Source: Gymnogyps californianus (lineage: Eukaryota; Chordata; Aves; Accipitriformes; Cathartidae). Taken from it: a stretch of 64,000 nt of DNA. Position 1 is the first letter of the stretch. Each line of letters begins with the position of its first letter. Of this stretch, positions 11,401-22,200 are shown one piece after another. A program made the position numbers and the translations under genes. The notes under the pieces are model-generated. The model saw only the letters and a program-made list of their open reading frames with translations, did not search any database and had not been told where the DNA came from. The stretch is taken from assembly GCF_018139145.2 (NCBI RefSeq), contig NC_059471.1, forward strand, positions 201,953,494 to 202,017,493. The letters are read 5' to 3'.

Positions 11401-13718
11401 CTGCAGAAAAAAAGAACAAGAAAAACATAAAAGCTGTATAAGGAAGAAAAAAAATTCATCACATACCTTCTAAAAATATGTACACAAGAAAAGATTTCCC
11501 CCTCTCCCCCACTTTTTACATTGGAAATTCCTATCTTGTCGTGACTGCAAGACAAAATTGGGACTGAGGAACCAAGCAAATTCTGAAACTGCAAGACCTA
11601 AAGGAAAGCTAGGAAACTGAATGAGAGCAGCACTTTTAGCTCCAAATGTTATATGCTATGATTTGTCCAATTTTATTCATATGTCTCCCATCATTACTTT
11701 GCCGGACACAATCAAGATGATTTAAGTTACTTGAATTTTATCAAGTGAAATACATATGCTTCAAGATACCTACCTAGCATATGGTAATCTGTTAAGAGCA
11801 CACATGCCCTAACACAGCTCCTAGCAGCTAATCAACACATTTTTATTTTAGCTGCCCATGCTGGGACTATTTCGTGCTTAAGATTATGAAACTGTTCAGG
11901 ACTGAAAATTTATTTTTAATTAAATGGATATTTGCCTGAGAAAACAAGAAGCAAAAGTGCCTGAATGGTAGGCAGCAATCTGGAATTTATTTTTATGTTC
12001 CAACTTCCTGACAACGTTAAGAATTTGAAGACTTAAAATTTGTGATGTCAGGGTGTGACAACCAGAACTTTTTTCCAAGTAAAAAAATTATAAGAAAGAA
12101 ATAATCAAGGTTCACTTAAAACAAGGTTCCAGCTGTGCTAAAGAAATACAGACCCTAAGTTAATTATGTCCATTGCTATTTGATCAGACAACTAAATAAA
12201 CTATCCCTTTTCTCTACGCCAGTCATCTCTTTTGGCTACATACCTTTTTAATTTTGGCAGTGTCTGTTAGCTGGGGAAGTTCATCTAGAGAAACCTGCTG
12301 GCCTTCTACCTGAGATGCTGTATCTTCCAGATTTACAGTTTTTCTCTGTCCACAACCAGAACTATGAGCACTGCTGTGTCACTGTCTGAAATACCAAACT
12401 TTTTAAATGCATCTGAAATCTAAGAAAAGATGAAAAAATATCAAAATGTTATGAGTCACTTTCTCACTACACATAAGCAACTTTTTCAGTTACTGGGTCA
12501 AATAAACCAAGAGTATAAATTGACACACGTTTTACATTAGTGGAATTCTGACAAGCTACAAGAGATAACAGCGTATTAGTGTTATTAAAAGTAACAGTAA
12601 CCTCTATTAGTGGCCAGGTAAACAGTTAAGTGAATACATATGTTTAGTTTGGCTGCATGGATCTTAGCAAGCTTCTCTGGCAAAAAAGACATTTGGTCAG
12701 TAAATCTTACATTGTTGTTTGGTGAAAGGCTGAAAATAATTTCTGCATAGAGAGATCTGGTCTTCATTCTACCTATCTTGTGTAGATGAACTGCTTTGTT
12801 GGCCGCCACAAGAATCTGAAAAGGATCTATGATCTGTAAAACACAACAGAAGTTGTTAAACAGAAATCTAACACACTATTTTGAACTCTGAAAAAATCCT
12901 GACCACTTAATTTTGATAGCCTAAGTCTGCAATTGTAGAAGTGAGCAAAACAGTATTCTGCTAGTTATTTTAGCAATTCTTGCTCTTCCAAAGTCAGTGT
13001 GATTATTTTCTGCATGGGGTAATACTTGACATAAAAATAAGGATTATACTCTCTCAATCAGGTTACTGAAATCTTTTGAAAAAAAAAATCACATTAATAA
13101 ATCTTCTGTCAGTAAACTGCCAGATTAGATTCTTTTTGTTTCCCTTCCCTAACTACTGCTTTGCTAATTCTAACAAAAAAGACTAGACTCAGAAACTAGT
13201 TATGGGTTTAAATGAGAACAAAGGCTCCAAATAGTAGATTCGTGACAGCATTAAGCAATTAGTACTACATTTTACAGATGGAAGTAGCTTTAAATAGCTC
13301 CACCAAGTAGGATGTGAAGTGAATCAAATGACAATTGTTTTGGCCAATCCTGCCAAGGCTCGCTCTTTTAACACAGACGAACCCTTACACTGTACGACAC
13401 TGTAATGAAATCAAAGGAGGGGCATTTGCGCAGAGGAAGCGAAGTACGTGTATAGCAACTCGTGTGACAGCGATTACAAGCACAGGTCGTTTTTCACAGT
13501 TCCCACAGAGGCGGATTTCCACACTGCCTTCAAAACTGTAACGCAGTACAAACAGGACGACACAAGCATTCACTCACCATTGCAGGGTTTATTAAGGCTC
13601 CTTCAATGGATCCTTCCATGGCTTTTTTCCTTAGAGCAGCGGCATTTTTCACGTGGTTGAAGAGGAGGAGAGTCACGCTGCAGTCAGGGAACAGCTCCAG
13701 CTGATGCGTTACAGCCAT
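11314..13718 (-). CDS. TPRKB: TP53RK-binding protein (TPRKB/Cgi121), KEOPS subunit, frame broken in exon 3
   Basis: Four coding exons on the minus strand: 13718-13578, 12833-12711, 12419-12244 and 11400-11314. TPRKB is the Cgi121-family subunit of the KEOPS complex, which makes the t6A modification at position 37 of ANN-decoding tRNAs. It binds the kinase TP53RK (PRPK). Recognisable segments are [10 protein letters not shown] and [15 protein letters not shown] (exon 1), [19 protein letters not shown] and [11 protein letters not shown] (exon 2), [13 protein letters not shown] and [10 protein letters not shown] (exon 3), and [17 protein letters not shown] (exon 4). All exon junctions are phase 0 with GT-AG introns of 744, 291 and 843 bp. 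The start context is good (G at -3, G at +4). Restoring the missing base gives 175 residues, the human length. As written, exon 3 lacks one base in an A-run (12339-12343) and reads into TAA after about 116 residues. The gene diverges from ALG10. Confidence 0.93.
12244..12419 (-). CDS. TPRKB: TPRKB coding exon 3 with one-base deficit
   Basis: Acceptor TTTTCTTAG and donor AAG followed by GTATGT bracket 176 bases. The homologous exon is 177 bases (59 codons). The frame is correct through LVVDREK, then an A-run of five instead of six (plus-strand T-run 12339-12343) shifts it to CTG TAA (stop at 12335-12333). In the other frame the remainder, [17 protein letters not shown] through AKIKK, is fully intact up to the donor. 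There is one missense-like difference just before the shift (V where E is usual). Confidence 0.9.
12711..12833 (-). CDS. TPRKB: TPRKB coding exon 2
   Basis: 41 codons between acceptor TTTTACAG and donor AAT followed by GTAAGA, phase 0 at both ends. It encodes [19 protein letters not shown] onward to SLSPNNN, the most conserved part of the family. Confidence 0.94.
13578..13718 (-). CDS. TPRKB: TPRKB coding exon 1
   Basis: 47 codons from ATG (13718-13716) to the donor ATG followed by GTGAGTG, phase 0. The encoded start, [13 protein letters not shown], aligns with the family N-terminus, and the exon ends ALINPAM. Confidence 0.93.
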
Positions 13719-14170
13719 CTCGCACCGATGGCGCAGACCGGCCCCGGGAGCGCTCAGCAGCACCAGCCCTACAGCGTCTGCCACAGTAACCATTACACAA
13801 ACACTCACCCACTCGTCTCGTATAAAACGCAAGTTTAATAACACGCAACCATTCATACATGGTTTTCAACGCTTCCTAGAGAGGAAACTCCACGCGTGCG
13901 GGCTCCACGGCCGGAGGCAGGCCGCACCTCCCGCCCGCCGCCCGCCGCTCTCCTCACCCCTTCCCGCCCAGCAGCGGCGGCGCCGACGGGAGCCTGGCTC
14001 CTCCCGCCCGCCCGGCCCGGCCCGGCCGCCGCCGTACCCCCCCAGGCCCTCACCGCCGCCCGGCAAGGCCCTCCGCCACGGCCCCGCGCCGCCAGGCCCC
14101 TCCTCCCCGCGCCCAGCCCTTCCCGGAAGGGCGGCCCGTTCCACGGCCGGCGCGGTGGCGGCGGCAGCGC
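13719..14170. promoter_or_regulatory. Shared bidirectional CpG-island promoter of TPRKB and ALG10
   Basis: The two start codons are 452 bp apart and face away from each other. The ALG10-proximal half (about 13880-14170, continuing into exon 1 to about 14340) is extremely GC- and CpG-rich. The TPRKB-proximal half is less so. An ETS/GABPA-type CCGGAAG lies at 14123-14129, a common element in divergent housekeeping promoters. No TATA box is positioned for ALG10. Transcription start sites cannot be placed from sequence alone. Confidence 0.75.
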
Positions 14171-14335
14171 ATGGAGAGGTCCGGGCTCTACGGCTTCTCC
14201 GCCGCCATGAGCGGCTCCTTCCTGCTGTCGTGCCTGCTCTTCGCGGCGATCAACCGCCGCCAGCGCGGGCCCTACATGGACGAGGTCTTCCACGTCCCCC
14301 AGGCGCAGGCCTACTGCCACGGCCGCTTCCTCCAG
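14171..14335 (+). CDS. ALG10: ALG10 coding exon 1
   Basis: 55 codons from ATG to the donor CTCCAG followed by GTGCTG, inside the CpG island. It encodes the first membrane segment (about residues 9-27) and the conserved luminal MDE loop. It ends at FLQ, phase 0. The following intron is only 333 bp. Confidence 0.95.
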
Positions 14336-17300
14336 GTGCTGGCGCGGGAGCCGTCCCGGCCCGCGTTTTCCAGTCAGGATCGATGATTTCTGTAAACATA
14401 CCGTGGGCACTTTGAAAAGGGAATCATTTGTGGTCATCGCTGTCCAAAACGCTGGTTTCTGCTTGTTACTTGGTGGTGCAGTAATGCGTCAGGCAGGATA
14501 CAAATTGTTCAAAAATTTCAGTCTAATAATGCCAGAAATTCGCTAAACATCCAAGCTAACAAAGCGGAGCGTGGGTGGGGATGGTATATCGTAACCCATC
14601 GTGCGCCTCTGGTCCCTTTTTTGTGTGGTAGCAGCTCCATGACCCTGTTTTGTCTCTCCACTTTCCAGTGGGACCCCATGATCACCACGCTGCCGGGCTT
14701 GTACCTGGTCTCGGTGGGAGTAGTGAAGCCTGCGGCATGGATCTTCGGGTGGACGGAAAGCGTGGTGTGCTCTGCGGGAATGCTCAGGTTTATTAACCTC
14801 CTTTTCAGTGCTGGGAACTTCTATTTACTGTATTTACTTCTGTTCAAGATCCATCAGAAGAATAAGGTACGGTCAAAGTAGAATAATTTTATGCGCTCGT
14901 ACAGGCGATTTTGATGGCTCTGTGTATGTTCACTTCTCCATGTATGTCAGCTGTCCTCAGTTTTATATAACGGCAAGTGCTACTACCATTTTGGACAAGG
15001 AGGCGCATTCCTTTTCTCTAAAAAAAAAAATACCTTTTTTCTCTCTCAGGGTGCAATCCTCTAAAAATTTACTCTTGTGCATAACTAAAAGTAGTCCCAT
15101 TGAAATAAAAGTTACTATGCCTATAGACTTACTGTCCAAAGGTCTGAATGCTCATGTAGTTGGAATTGCTTAAGACTCTCCACAAAACTTCAACCAGTGA
15201 ATCCTGAGTGAAGCCCTGTGAGCTGCGTTTAAACTAAAATGTGTTCTTTAGAAAGATACCAGGTTTGATGTCAATATTTAGAACTGGAGAATAATTCAAG
15301 TTGGAAAGAATTGGAGAATGATTCAGGTTGGAAGGGACCTTAGGAGGTCCACCCTCCAGCTCAAAGCAGGCCAGCCCTGAGATCAGACCACGTTGCTCAG
15401 GGTTGGGGCCTGGAAGACTCCAAGAATGAAGAGTGAGTGCACAGCCTCTCTGGGTAACCTGCTCCATGCCTGACTAGCCTTACAGTGAAGAAGGTTTTTC
15501 TTACATCCAGTCTGAACCTCTCATTTCAGTTTATGACTGTTGTCTCTTGTCCTCCCACCATGTACCACTTCGAGGAGCCTGGCTCCCTTTACCTGTTGAC
15601 ATCCTCACAGGTATTGGTAGGCTGCTGTTCAGTCCCCCCAAGCCATCTATTTTCTAGGCTGAACAAGGCCAGCTCCCTCAGCCTCTATTCTCAGGGCAGG
15701 TGCTTCAGCCCGCAACTGTCTTGGTAGCCCTCTGCCATTGCGCCAGTTTACTAGTGCCTTTTTTATATCACAGGGCACAAAATTGGATGTGGTACTCTAG
15801 GTGCAGCCTAACAAATAGAGTAAAGAGGGATAATAATTTCCCTTGATCTGCTGCTATGCTCTTGTTAATGCAGCCCAGGAGGCTGTTGCTGTTCCTTAGT
15901 GCCAGGGCATGCTGTCGGCTCATGTTCACTCGCTATCTGCCAAGACCCCCAGGTCCCCTTCCATAGGGCAGCAGCTCCTCAGCTACTCTGTGCCCAGCCT
16001 GTATCATTGCGGGGATTTCTTCCTTTCCAGGTGCAGGCATTTGCATTTGTCCTTATTGAATTTCATAATATTTCTGTTGCCCCATTGCTCCAGCCTGTCT
16101 AGGTCACTCTGCATGGCAACTCTGCTCTTCAGCATGTTGCCTGGTCCCCCCAGTTTAGTATCATCTGCAGACTTGATGAGAGTATACTCTCGCTGCCTTC
16201 AAGTCATCGATAAAGATGTTAAACGGGACAGGTCCCAGTATAGATCCCTGTGATACTCTGGTTGTTACACTCACCTTTGGATGGAGTGTGACCAGTTAAC
16301 CATCCAGCCAGTTTTTACCTGTCTAGCTGTCCACCCATCCAGACCATAACAGTTCAGCTTGGATACAAGAATATTGTATGTTTAAAGTGGCGGAGCATCC
16401 GCCACTGTAGTAGGTTAATTGTTCCAGTGGTTAATGGCCTATTCAAAATCTTTCACCTTAGTGAAGTTCTTTAGTTTCACTTTTAACCATAAGAACATTT
16501 TTTCCTGTTCCCCGATAACTGAAGGATTCCTTTACTATAAAGAAAATTTCTTCTGACCTATTTTCTAACGGGAGACTCTTCATGTTTAAGCACATGATAA
16601 CACTATACGGAATTGGGTAAAATTCAATAAATTGTCTCCACTTCTGGAACACTTAATTTTATGCTTGGAGGTGGAAATAAAAATGTAAGAAAACGAAAGG
16701 TTTCATGACAGTAGTCTAAACATTAGAAAATGTAGTTGTATTGTTGGCACTTCTTTGAACTCAGCGTTTTCTCTGTTCCTCTTTTCTGTAAGGTGGTGAC
16801 TGGCTGTTTCACCCCGTGCTACATCATTCAGAAACATCATTCATGCAACATTTTTTAATGTTGTGAGTTGTGTCGCATCATGTAGTGAGTGGGATAATTG
16901 GGAGGAGTTTTTAACTTCATGGTCTCCTACCTTCTTTAAAGTTTCTTCTCTAACTCATGAATTATGCTGAAGATAAACAATAAAAGCTGCACCAAAGATT
17001 AGAAACTTGGAACTGGCCACTCTGTTGACTGGCTTCAAAAGAGGCAGTAGTATAAGCATAGAATGATGTGTTCTGCTGTCTCACAAATAAACAGAATGTG
17101 ATGATGAGATTGCAGGGGCATAAAACATTGAATTTTTTTTTTCTTTCTTTTGCCCATTAGTGCAGCTCTTTTATCCTAGGTATGGGAGCAATTATACTCC
17201 CACAATGATTTTAATGCCACAAATATGTGAACGCCTGACATACGAAAAAAGTTGGTGTATTTTCGTTGCCATATTTTTAACTCACCTGCAATAATGTTCC

Positions 17301-18581
17301 ATACTTTCATTTGTCTTTTAACATTGTATAATCCGGCACTCCATATTAACATAGCAGGAGGTTAACAAAAATACAGCGTGCGTGTTTGTGCAGTAATGGA
17401 ACCAAAGAGCATAAGAGATGTTATATTGTGTTAATGGGATTCTCAAGAATGATACTCTTTATTTGTTTTTTTTAATTTTATTTTTATTGGACATTGCTAA
17501 CCACATTTTTCTGCTTCTTCTCTAGGCTGTGTCTGGTTTCCAGAGAATCTTGTCTACATTAACTCTTGCAATGTTTCCCACCCTTTATTTTTTTACCTTC
17601 CTTTATTATACAGACCCAGGATCAGTATTTTTTACTCTCTTTGCCTATTTAATGTGCCTTTATGGTAACCATAAAACTTCAGCTCTCCTTGGATTTTGTG
17701 GCTTCATGTTTCGTCAGACGAATATTGTGTGGACAGTTTTTTGTGCTGGAAATGTTGTTGCAGAGAAGCTAAATGAAGCCTGGAAGACAGAGTTACAGAA
17801 AAAGAAAGATGAAAAGATTTCTTCCAGGAAAGGATCATTTTCAGATTTGATCAGAATATTGCAGTTTCTTATTGACTATCTCATATTGCCTAAAAACTTA
17901 GTTACACTTACTGCTTTAACTTGGCCATACATCATATTAGTAACTGTGTTCTTTGTTTTTGTCTTCATCAATGGTGGAATAGTTGTTGGTGACAGAAGTA
18001 GCCACGAAGCCTGTTTGCACTTTCCTCAGCTGTTCTATTTTCTGTCCTTTACTGTCATTTTTTCATTCCCTCATTTATTGACCCCTACTAAAATTAGGAA
18101 ATTCCTTTTGTCGTTACGAAAGCACCCTGTGCAGTACAGCTTAATCACCATCATCTCTTTATTCCTGATCTGGAAATTTACCTATGTTCATAAGTATTTA
18201 CTAGCAGATAACAGACATTATACATTCTATGTCTGGAGAAAAGTCTTCCAAAGACATGAGCTTGTAAAATATATATTAGTTCTAGTGTATATATTTGCTG
18301 GCTGGAGTTTCGCTGATACACTAAAATCAAAATCAATATTCTGGATCTTGATGTATTTTGTGTGTTTATTAGCAGTCACAGTTCCTCAAAAATTGCTAGA
18401 ATTTCGTTACTTTATTTTGCCATTCTTAATATATAGGCTCAATATTCCGTTTCCATCTCTATACAGACAACTTCTGGAGCTGGCTTTTTATATTGTTGTG
18501 AATGCAGTAACTTTTTATCTTTTTCTAAACAGAACATTCCAATGGCCAAATAGTGACGAAATCCAGAGGTTTATGTGGTGA
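14171..18581 (+). CDS. ALG10: Dol-P-Glc:Glc2Man9GlcNAc2-PP-Dol alpha-1,2-glucosyltransferase
   Basis: Three coding exons: 14171-14335, 14669-14866 and 17526-18581, all junctions phase 0, totalling 472 residues (human 473). The enzyme is a multi-pass ER membrane glycosyltransferase (DIE2/ALG10 family, GT59, GT-C type). It adds the last glucose from dolichyl-phosphate glucose to the lipid-linked oligosaccharide before transfer to protein. Visible family marks are the first luminal-loop motif PYMDEVFHVPQAQAYC (residues 34-49, with acidic D37/E38), ITTLPGLYLVSVGVVKP in exon 2, SSHEACLHFPQLFYF (about 279-293), HKYLLADNRHYTFYVW (about 343-358), EFRYFILP (about 413-420) and the C-terminal QRFMW. Many hydrophobic spans fit about 12 membrane segments. 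Met1 aligns with the human start, although its context is weak (C at -3). Met13 has a strong GCCGCC context, so leaky initiation is conceivable. The frame is intact throughout. Confidence 0.97.
14669..14866 (+). CDS. ALG10: ALG10 coding exon 2
   Basis: 66 codons between acceptor CTCCACTTTCCAG and donor AATAAG followed by GTACGG. It begins WDPMITTLPGLYLVSVG and contains two hydrophobic spans. Phase 0 at both ends. Confidence 0.96.
15279..16380 (-). mobile_element. CR1 LINE fragment in ALG10 intron 2, antisense to the gene
   Basis: About 1.1 kb matches the 3' part of avian CR1 LINEs read in antisense. Hallmarks are GGTTGGAAGGGACCT near 15340, GAACAAGGCCAGCTCCCTCAG near 15660, a TGATGCAGCCCAGGA-like stretch near 15870, AAAGATGTTAAACGGGACAGG near 16210 and CATCCAGCCAG near 16300. 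It is diverged and has no open reverse-transcriptase frame, so it is 5'-truncated and inactive. The 3' tail near 15282-15345 is present twice as a roughly 25-bp imperfect tandem unit. Confidence 0.85.
16385..16660 (-). repeat. Possible older LINE (CR1/L3-like) remnant
   Basis: The stretch GTTCCAGTGGTTAAT, followed by TTTAGTTTCACTTTTAACCAT, resembles the antisense 3' region of older reptilian CR1/L3-type elements as I recall them. It directly follows the CR1 fragment. Divergence is high and I cannot align it here. Confidence 0.3.
17526..18581 (+). CDS. ALG10: ALG10 coding exon 3 (terminal)
   Basis: 351 codons plus TGA, after acceptor TTCTGCTTCTTCTCTAG. It starts AVSGFQRILSTLTLAMFPT and carries three quarters of the protein, including most membrane segments, in one uninterrupted exon, as in mammals. 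Confidence 0.97.
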   Translation, partial: AVSGFQRILSTLTLAMFPTLYFFTFLYYTDPGSVFFTLFAYLMCLYGNHKTSALLGFCGFMFRQTNIVWTVFCAGNVVAEKLNEAWKTELQKKKDEKISSRKGSFSDLIRILQFLIDYLILPKNLVTLTALTWPYIILVTVFFVFVFINGGIVVGDRSSHEACLHFPQLFYFLSFTVIFSFPHLLTPTKIRKFLLSLRKHPVQYSLITIISLFLIWKFTYVHKYLLADNRHYTFYVWRKVFQRHELVKYILVLVYIFAGWSFADTLKSKSIFWILMYFVCLLAVTVPQKLLEFRYFILPFLIYRLNIPFPSLYRQLLELAFYIVVNAVTFYLFLNRTFQWPNSDEIQRFMW

Positions 18582-19282
18582 CTTTTTCTTTTTGTTTTGA
18601 TACTTTGATACCCTTAGGAAAACTCAGTTCTGTTTCAGGACTGTGGGCTTTGGAATGAAGCAATATGTTTTGCATTATGTAAGGACTTTTTTCCCCAGTT
18701 GGAATTGGGGAGGTAAGCTGTTTGCTTATTTCTTGGAACTGAATGTGAGATCTGATTTGTTGTAATGTGAAGATATTCCATATATTGAATTTATGAGCTC
18801 CTGGAATTAACAAATTCAATATGAGGGGAAATTTGAGAACACCTTTCTGTAATTAATGTGAAATAAGGGAGATGTTTACAGTAATTTTTCATTATAATAA
18901 AATATTATGTAATATGCCCTTGAAGGTATGACAGTTTATGTTTCAGAGGTTTCTGTTTAAAACAAAGTATTTAAGTGTTTAACCTTTTTGTTACCTCCGG
19001 GTGCATATTTCGTCCTTGGATCAGGCCGCTTCCATCTAGGTTTGCTAGCGGTCAAGGTATGAACCACTGCTGAAGTATAATGTTTTCAAAACCTCCTACA
19101 TCCCACTGAATTGTCATGATTTTTTTGTCAATAAATGCTTACATTAGTTTTGCAAACAGAATGTAGGCTCTTAAATCATTACAGCATTTTGAAAATTTTA
19201 TTTCAAACTGATATTTAGAACATACAGTGGGGGCTACGTGCATGTACCTTCTTTGGAGGAATAAATGTTATTGTACAATAAA
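18582..19282 (+). other. ALG10 3' untranslated region, candidate poly(A) signals
   Basis: AT-rich sequence after the TGA, containing AATAAA at 18896-18901, 19130-19135, 19260-19265 and 19277-19282. Any of these could end the transcript, and alternative polyadenylation is likely. Which one is used cannot be decided from sequence. Confidence 0.5.
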
Positions 19283-22200
19283 AGATAAATTGCAGTTGAT
19301 AATGTGACCTATTAGAAAGGGAGTAATTTATGTATGTCAGACTGAAACATGTTGTTACGCAGTGGAATGCAGTCTAATGAATACCCTTTTAAATAATCAG
19401 GCTTTTATGTCCTGAGTTCTGTGTTCACAGGTTTGTATTGAAGTAGGATGTGAGTGCACTCCCAAGTTGAACTGAGTGTTTCTAAGTTCTTTGACATGTA
19501 ATCTTAAAGAAATACTAATGGCATTACTGAATTGTTCTTTTAAATGTTTTTCATATATATACAAATCTAATGGAACTAGGGAATATGTATTTTGTTTTAC
19601 AAAGGTAAAATACAATGTGTGTATATATTTTTTTTTTTTTAAAAAGCACCTAGTGCATTATCATCAGAATAAAAGAAGGCTGTAATGGTTCCTGTCAGTA
19701 AATGACTTTAATTAGACTCAAAAATATTTGATAGCTTAAAGTTAACTATTAAGCAGTTTTATAAATATAACTAAATTATGTGGCAGGGGGAGATCCAAAA
19801 CTTACATACTGTGTAGCAGCTTTCAGTTCTTTCTTATTCTGTAAGGAGAATACTGCAACCAAATCTATGCAAACATACCATATTATTGTCACTCCAGTCA
19901 CTCTGAAATAGAATTGTTTGTCAAAAGGTCAGTACTGTGGAGTTATTACTCACATCAGTACTGTTTTGGTTTTTTTTTCTTTTACAGTATGCAGATCAAT
20001 GTCCTGGCTCTGATCCCTTCCCTGTACTAACACTACGAAGAGCGTGGTTAACTCAGGTTCTCCTGTCCAATGTTTTTGCAACCCTGTTTCTTCTAAGGAA
20101 ACCTTAAAGCCACTCTTCAATGAGTAGGTTTATTTGTATTGAATTTAAGACGTTTGCCAGGTCACGTTGCTTCTTGGTCTGTTGCTAGTATGGTAATTTG
20201 TTGATAATGCCTGTAACAATAGGGAAAGCCATTTTTGATCGCTCCCTGTTTGCTTATATATAAGTTGAAGGGGCAAGAGAAACCCGAAATGGGTTGCTTT
20301 TCAAGAATCCAGTGTGGTTCTTGCAGGGTCCAGGATGTTGTCTTGTGTTGTGATTTTAGTATGACAGATTTAGGGGGGGAAGTCTTGCATGCCTTCTGCT
20401 TCCAATTTTGTTTTTGTATACCGTGCCAGAAAAAACGTAAACAAGGTAAAGAGCATATGCGTGTTTTAGTACAACTTCATTTGTGTCCTCAAATTTTAGT
20501 ACTGAGTTGAAATGGTAACATGGGAAGGGATGGGGGGGGCTCTGGCTAGAATTCTGAATTGTCTTCTAGATCTGCTTTTTTTTTTCTGGCTTTATGTAGG
20601 GGAGCAGGTGTTCCTTGGCTTGACAAGATGCAAAAATTCCTGGGCTTACTAGTCCACGGGTGTTTTGTTTTGTCCAGCATGTCTATTGATACTGGTATCT
20701 GAATGCCTTCAATTATCAACGCTGTTAAGAAACAGTGTTTTGCTTCCTACTTAACAGAGATAGCAGCCATGTTTCAAGTGAAAAGAACTGAGTTTAAATA
20801 TATACAATCTTAATGCATTTCTTTTGTAAAGAAAAGTGAATGCAAAAAGTCCCCCAAAATTTAGAGGACCATACCTTCTAATGAGCTCCGCATCCCAAGA
20901 CACTAGAAAAATTACATGTAGAGAGATGTCTGTGAACTGTTGGGGTTTTTTTTAACCAATATTATAAGATGGCATAATATTTTATCACAGGATTTATCAG
21001 TATACTTGTGTATTTTAATTTAAGAGTACAATTATTCTCAATGTATTTTGCTAATTTAAAAGCAGGCTGAGTTGATATAAGATTAAATTAAAGAGGAAAG
21101 TCTGTGAATTACTAAAACATGAGAATTTATTTTTAGAGTAAAGCTATGTTTTTACTTTTGCTGATGAAATTTGGAGGGAGTTTGCAGGTAGTATTCAATG
21201 TTAGCCTGATTCAGTCTCAGAAAACAAGATGTTTGTAATTATATCATAATTAGTCATAAAGAAAGGTCTTCAAATTTTATCAACATCTCTTAGAAATTTG
21301 ACAAATACCAGTAGCAGTAGAATTGTTTAGATATAAGAATTAGTTAAACATACTTTATAATCTTGGAGCAAGTATCTTTTGGAAAATCGATTTTGGTATT
21401 TTGCTCCTGAAATATTTCCACTGTACTTGTTCATAATTTATTAGCTATTCGTCTTAAAGACATGCAGAAAGGACTGTGTTTATCCTGGTTTGTGTTGCCA
21501 AGGTCTTCTAGTTTCAGTAGAACTATAATTGCTTACTTCAGGTTAATTTCTCAGCAGGTGTCATTTGGCAATGAAATTCCTTACAACAGCATTAAAACGG
21601 TAATTTATGGTAAATTTTATTAATCAGCTATCCATTTAGAAAAAAATCACAATAATTTGTTGCAATGTCCAAGATGAAAACAAAAATAACGTAGCGAACA
21701 TTTTTATAATCGCTGTTTAAAAATAAAGGCTCAGCTTCATTTTTTTCTCAGACAGAAAGAGATGATTTTTCAGTAACTGTCAGAATAATAAAAATAGCTG
21801 AACAGCCACAGCATGGCTGAATTGTTTTGAAGTGTGTGTGAGGGGGAAATAATTGAACACGTTGGTTTTTTGTTTTAGTTAAAAATAGGTGGTTATTTGG
21901 GAAGATAGGAGGTTTGTTTGATAATCCTGTATGCTGTGAGCTGTATTTTCTGTTATTTGTGAGCATTCTGTATTTCATTCCTTTTAAGTTCTTTGACAAC
22001 GCATGTTTATGTTCAAAATTAGCATGAATTTTACACTATAAGCAATACGTGCATGCTGAAATATTTTTTTATCTGTTTCTTTTCTCGTGAGTAGATAAAT
22101 CAGATGCATTGCTTAGGTTAAAAATATTGTAGGAAAAAGTATTCTATAGTCTCTGGGGACAGATGGTTGATTTTTGTCCTGTTAATGCAGGTCTGACTTT

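Noticed and set aside
13853..14437. Long overlapping frames on both strands in the shared promoter
   Set aside because: Typical stop-free GC-rich CpG-island frames. They conflict with ALG10 exon 1 and have Pro/Arg/Gly-biased composition.
14867..15173. Open frame continuing past ALG10 exon 2
   Set aside because: Exon 2 ends at a consensus donor, and exon 3 resumes the protein with exact family alignment. The read-through is intronic.
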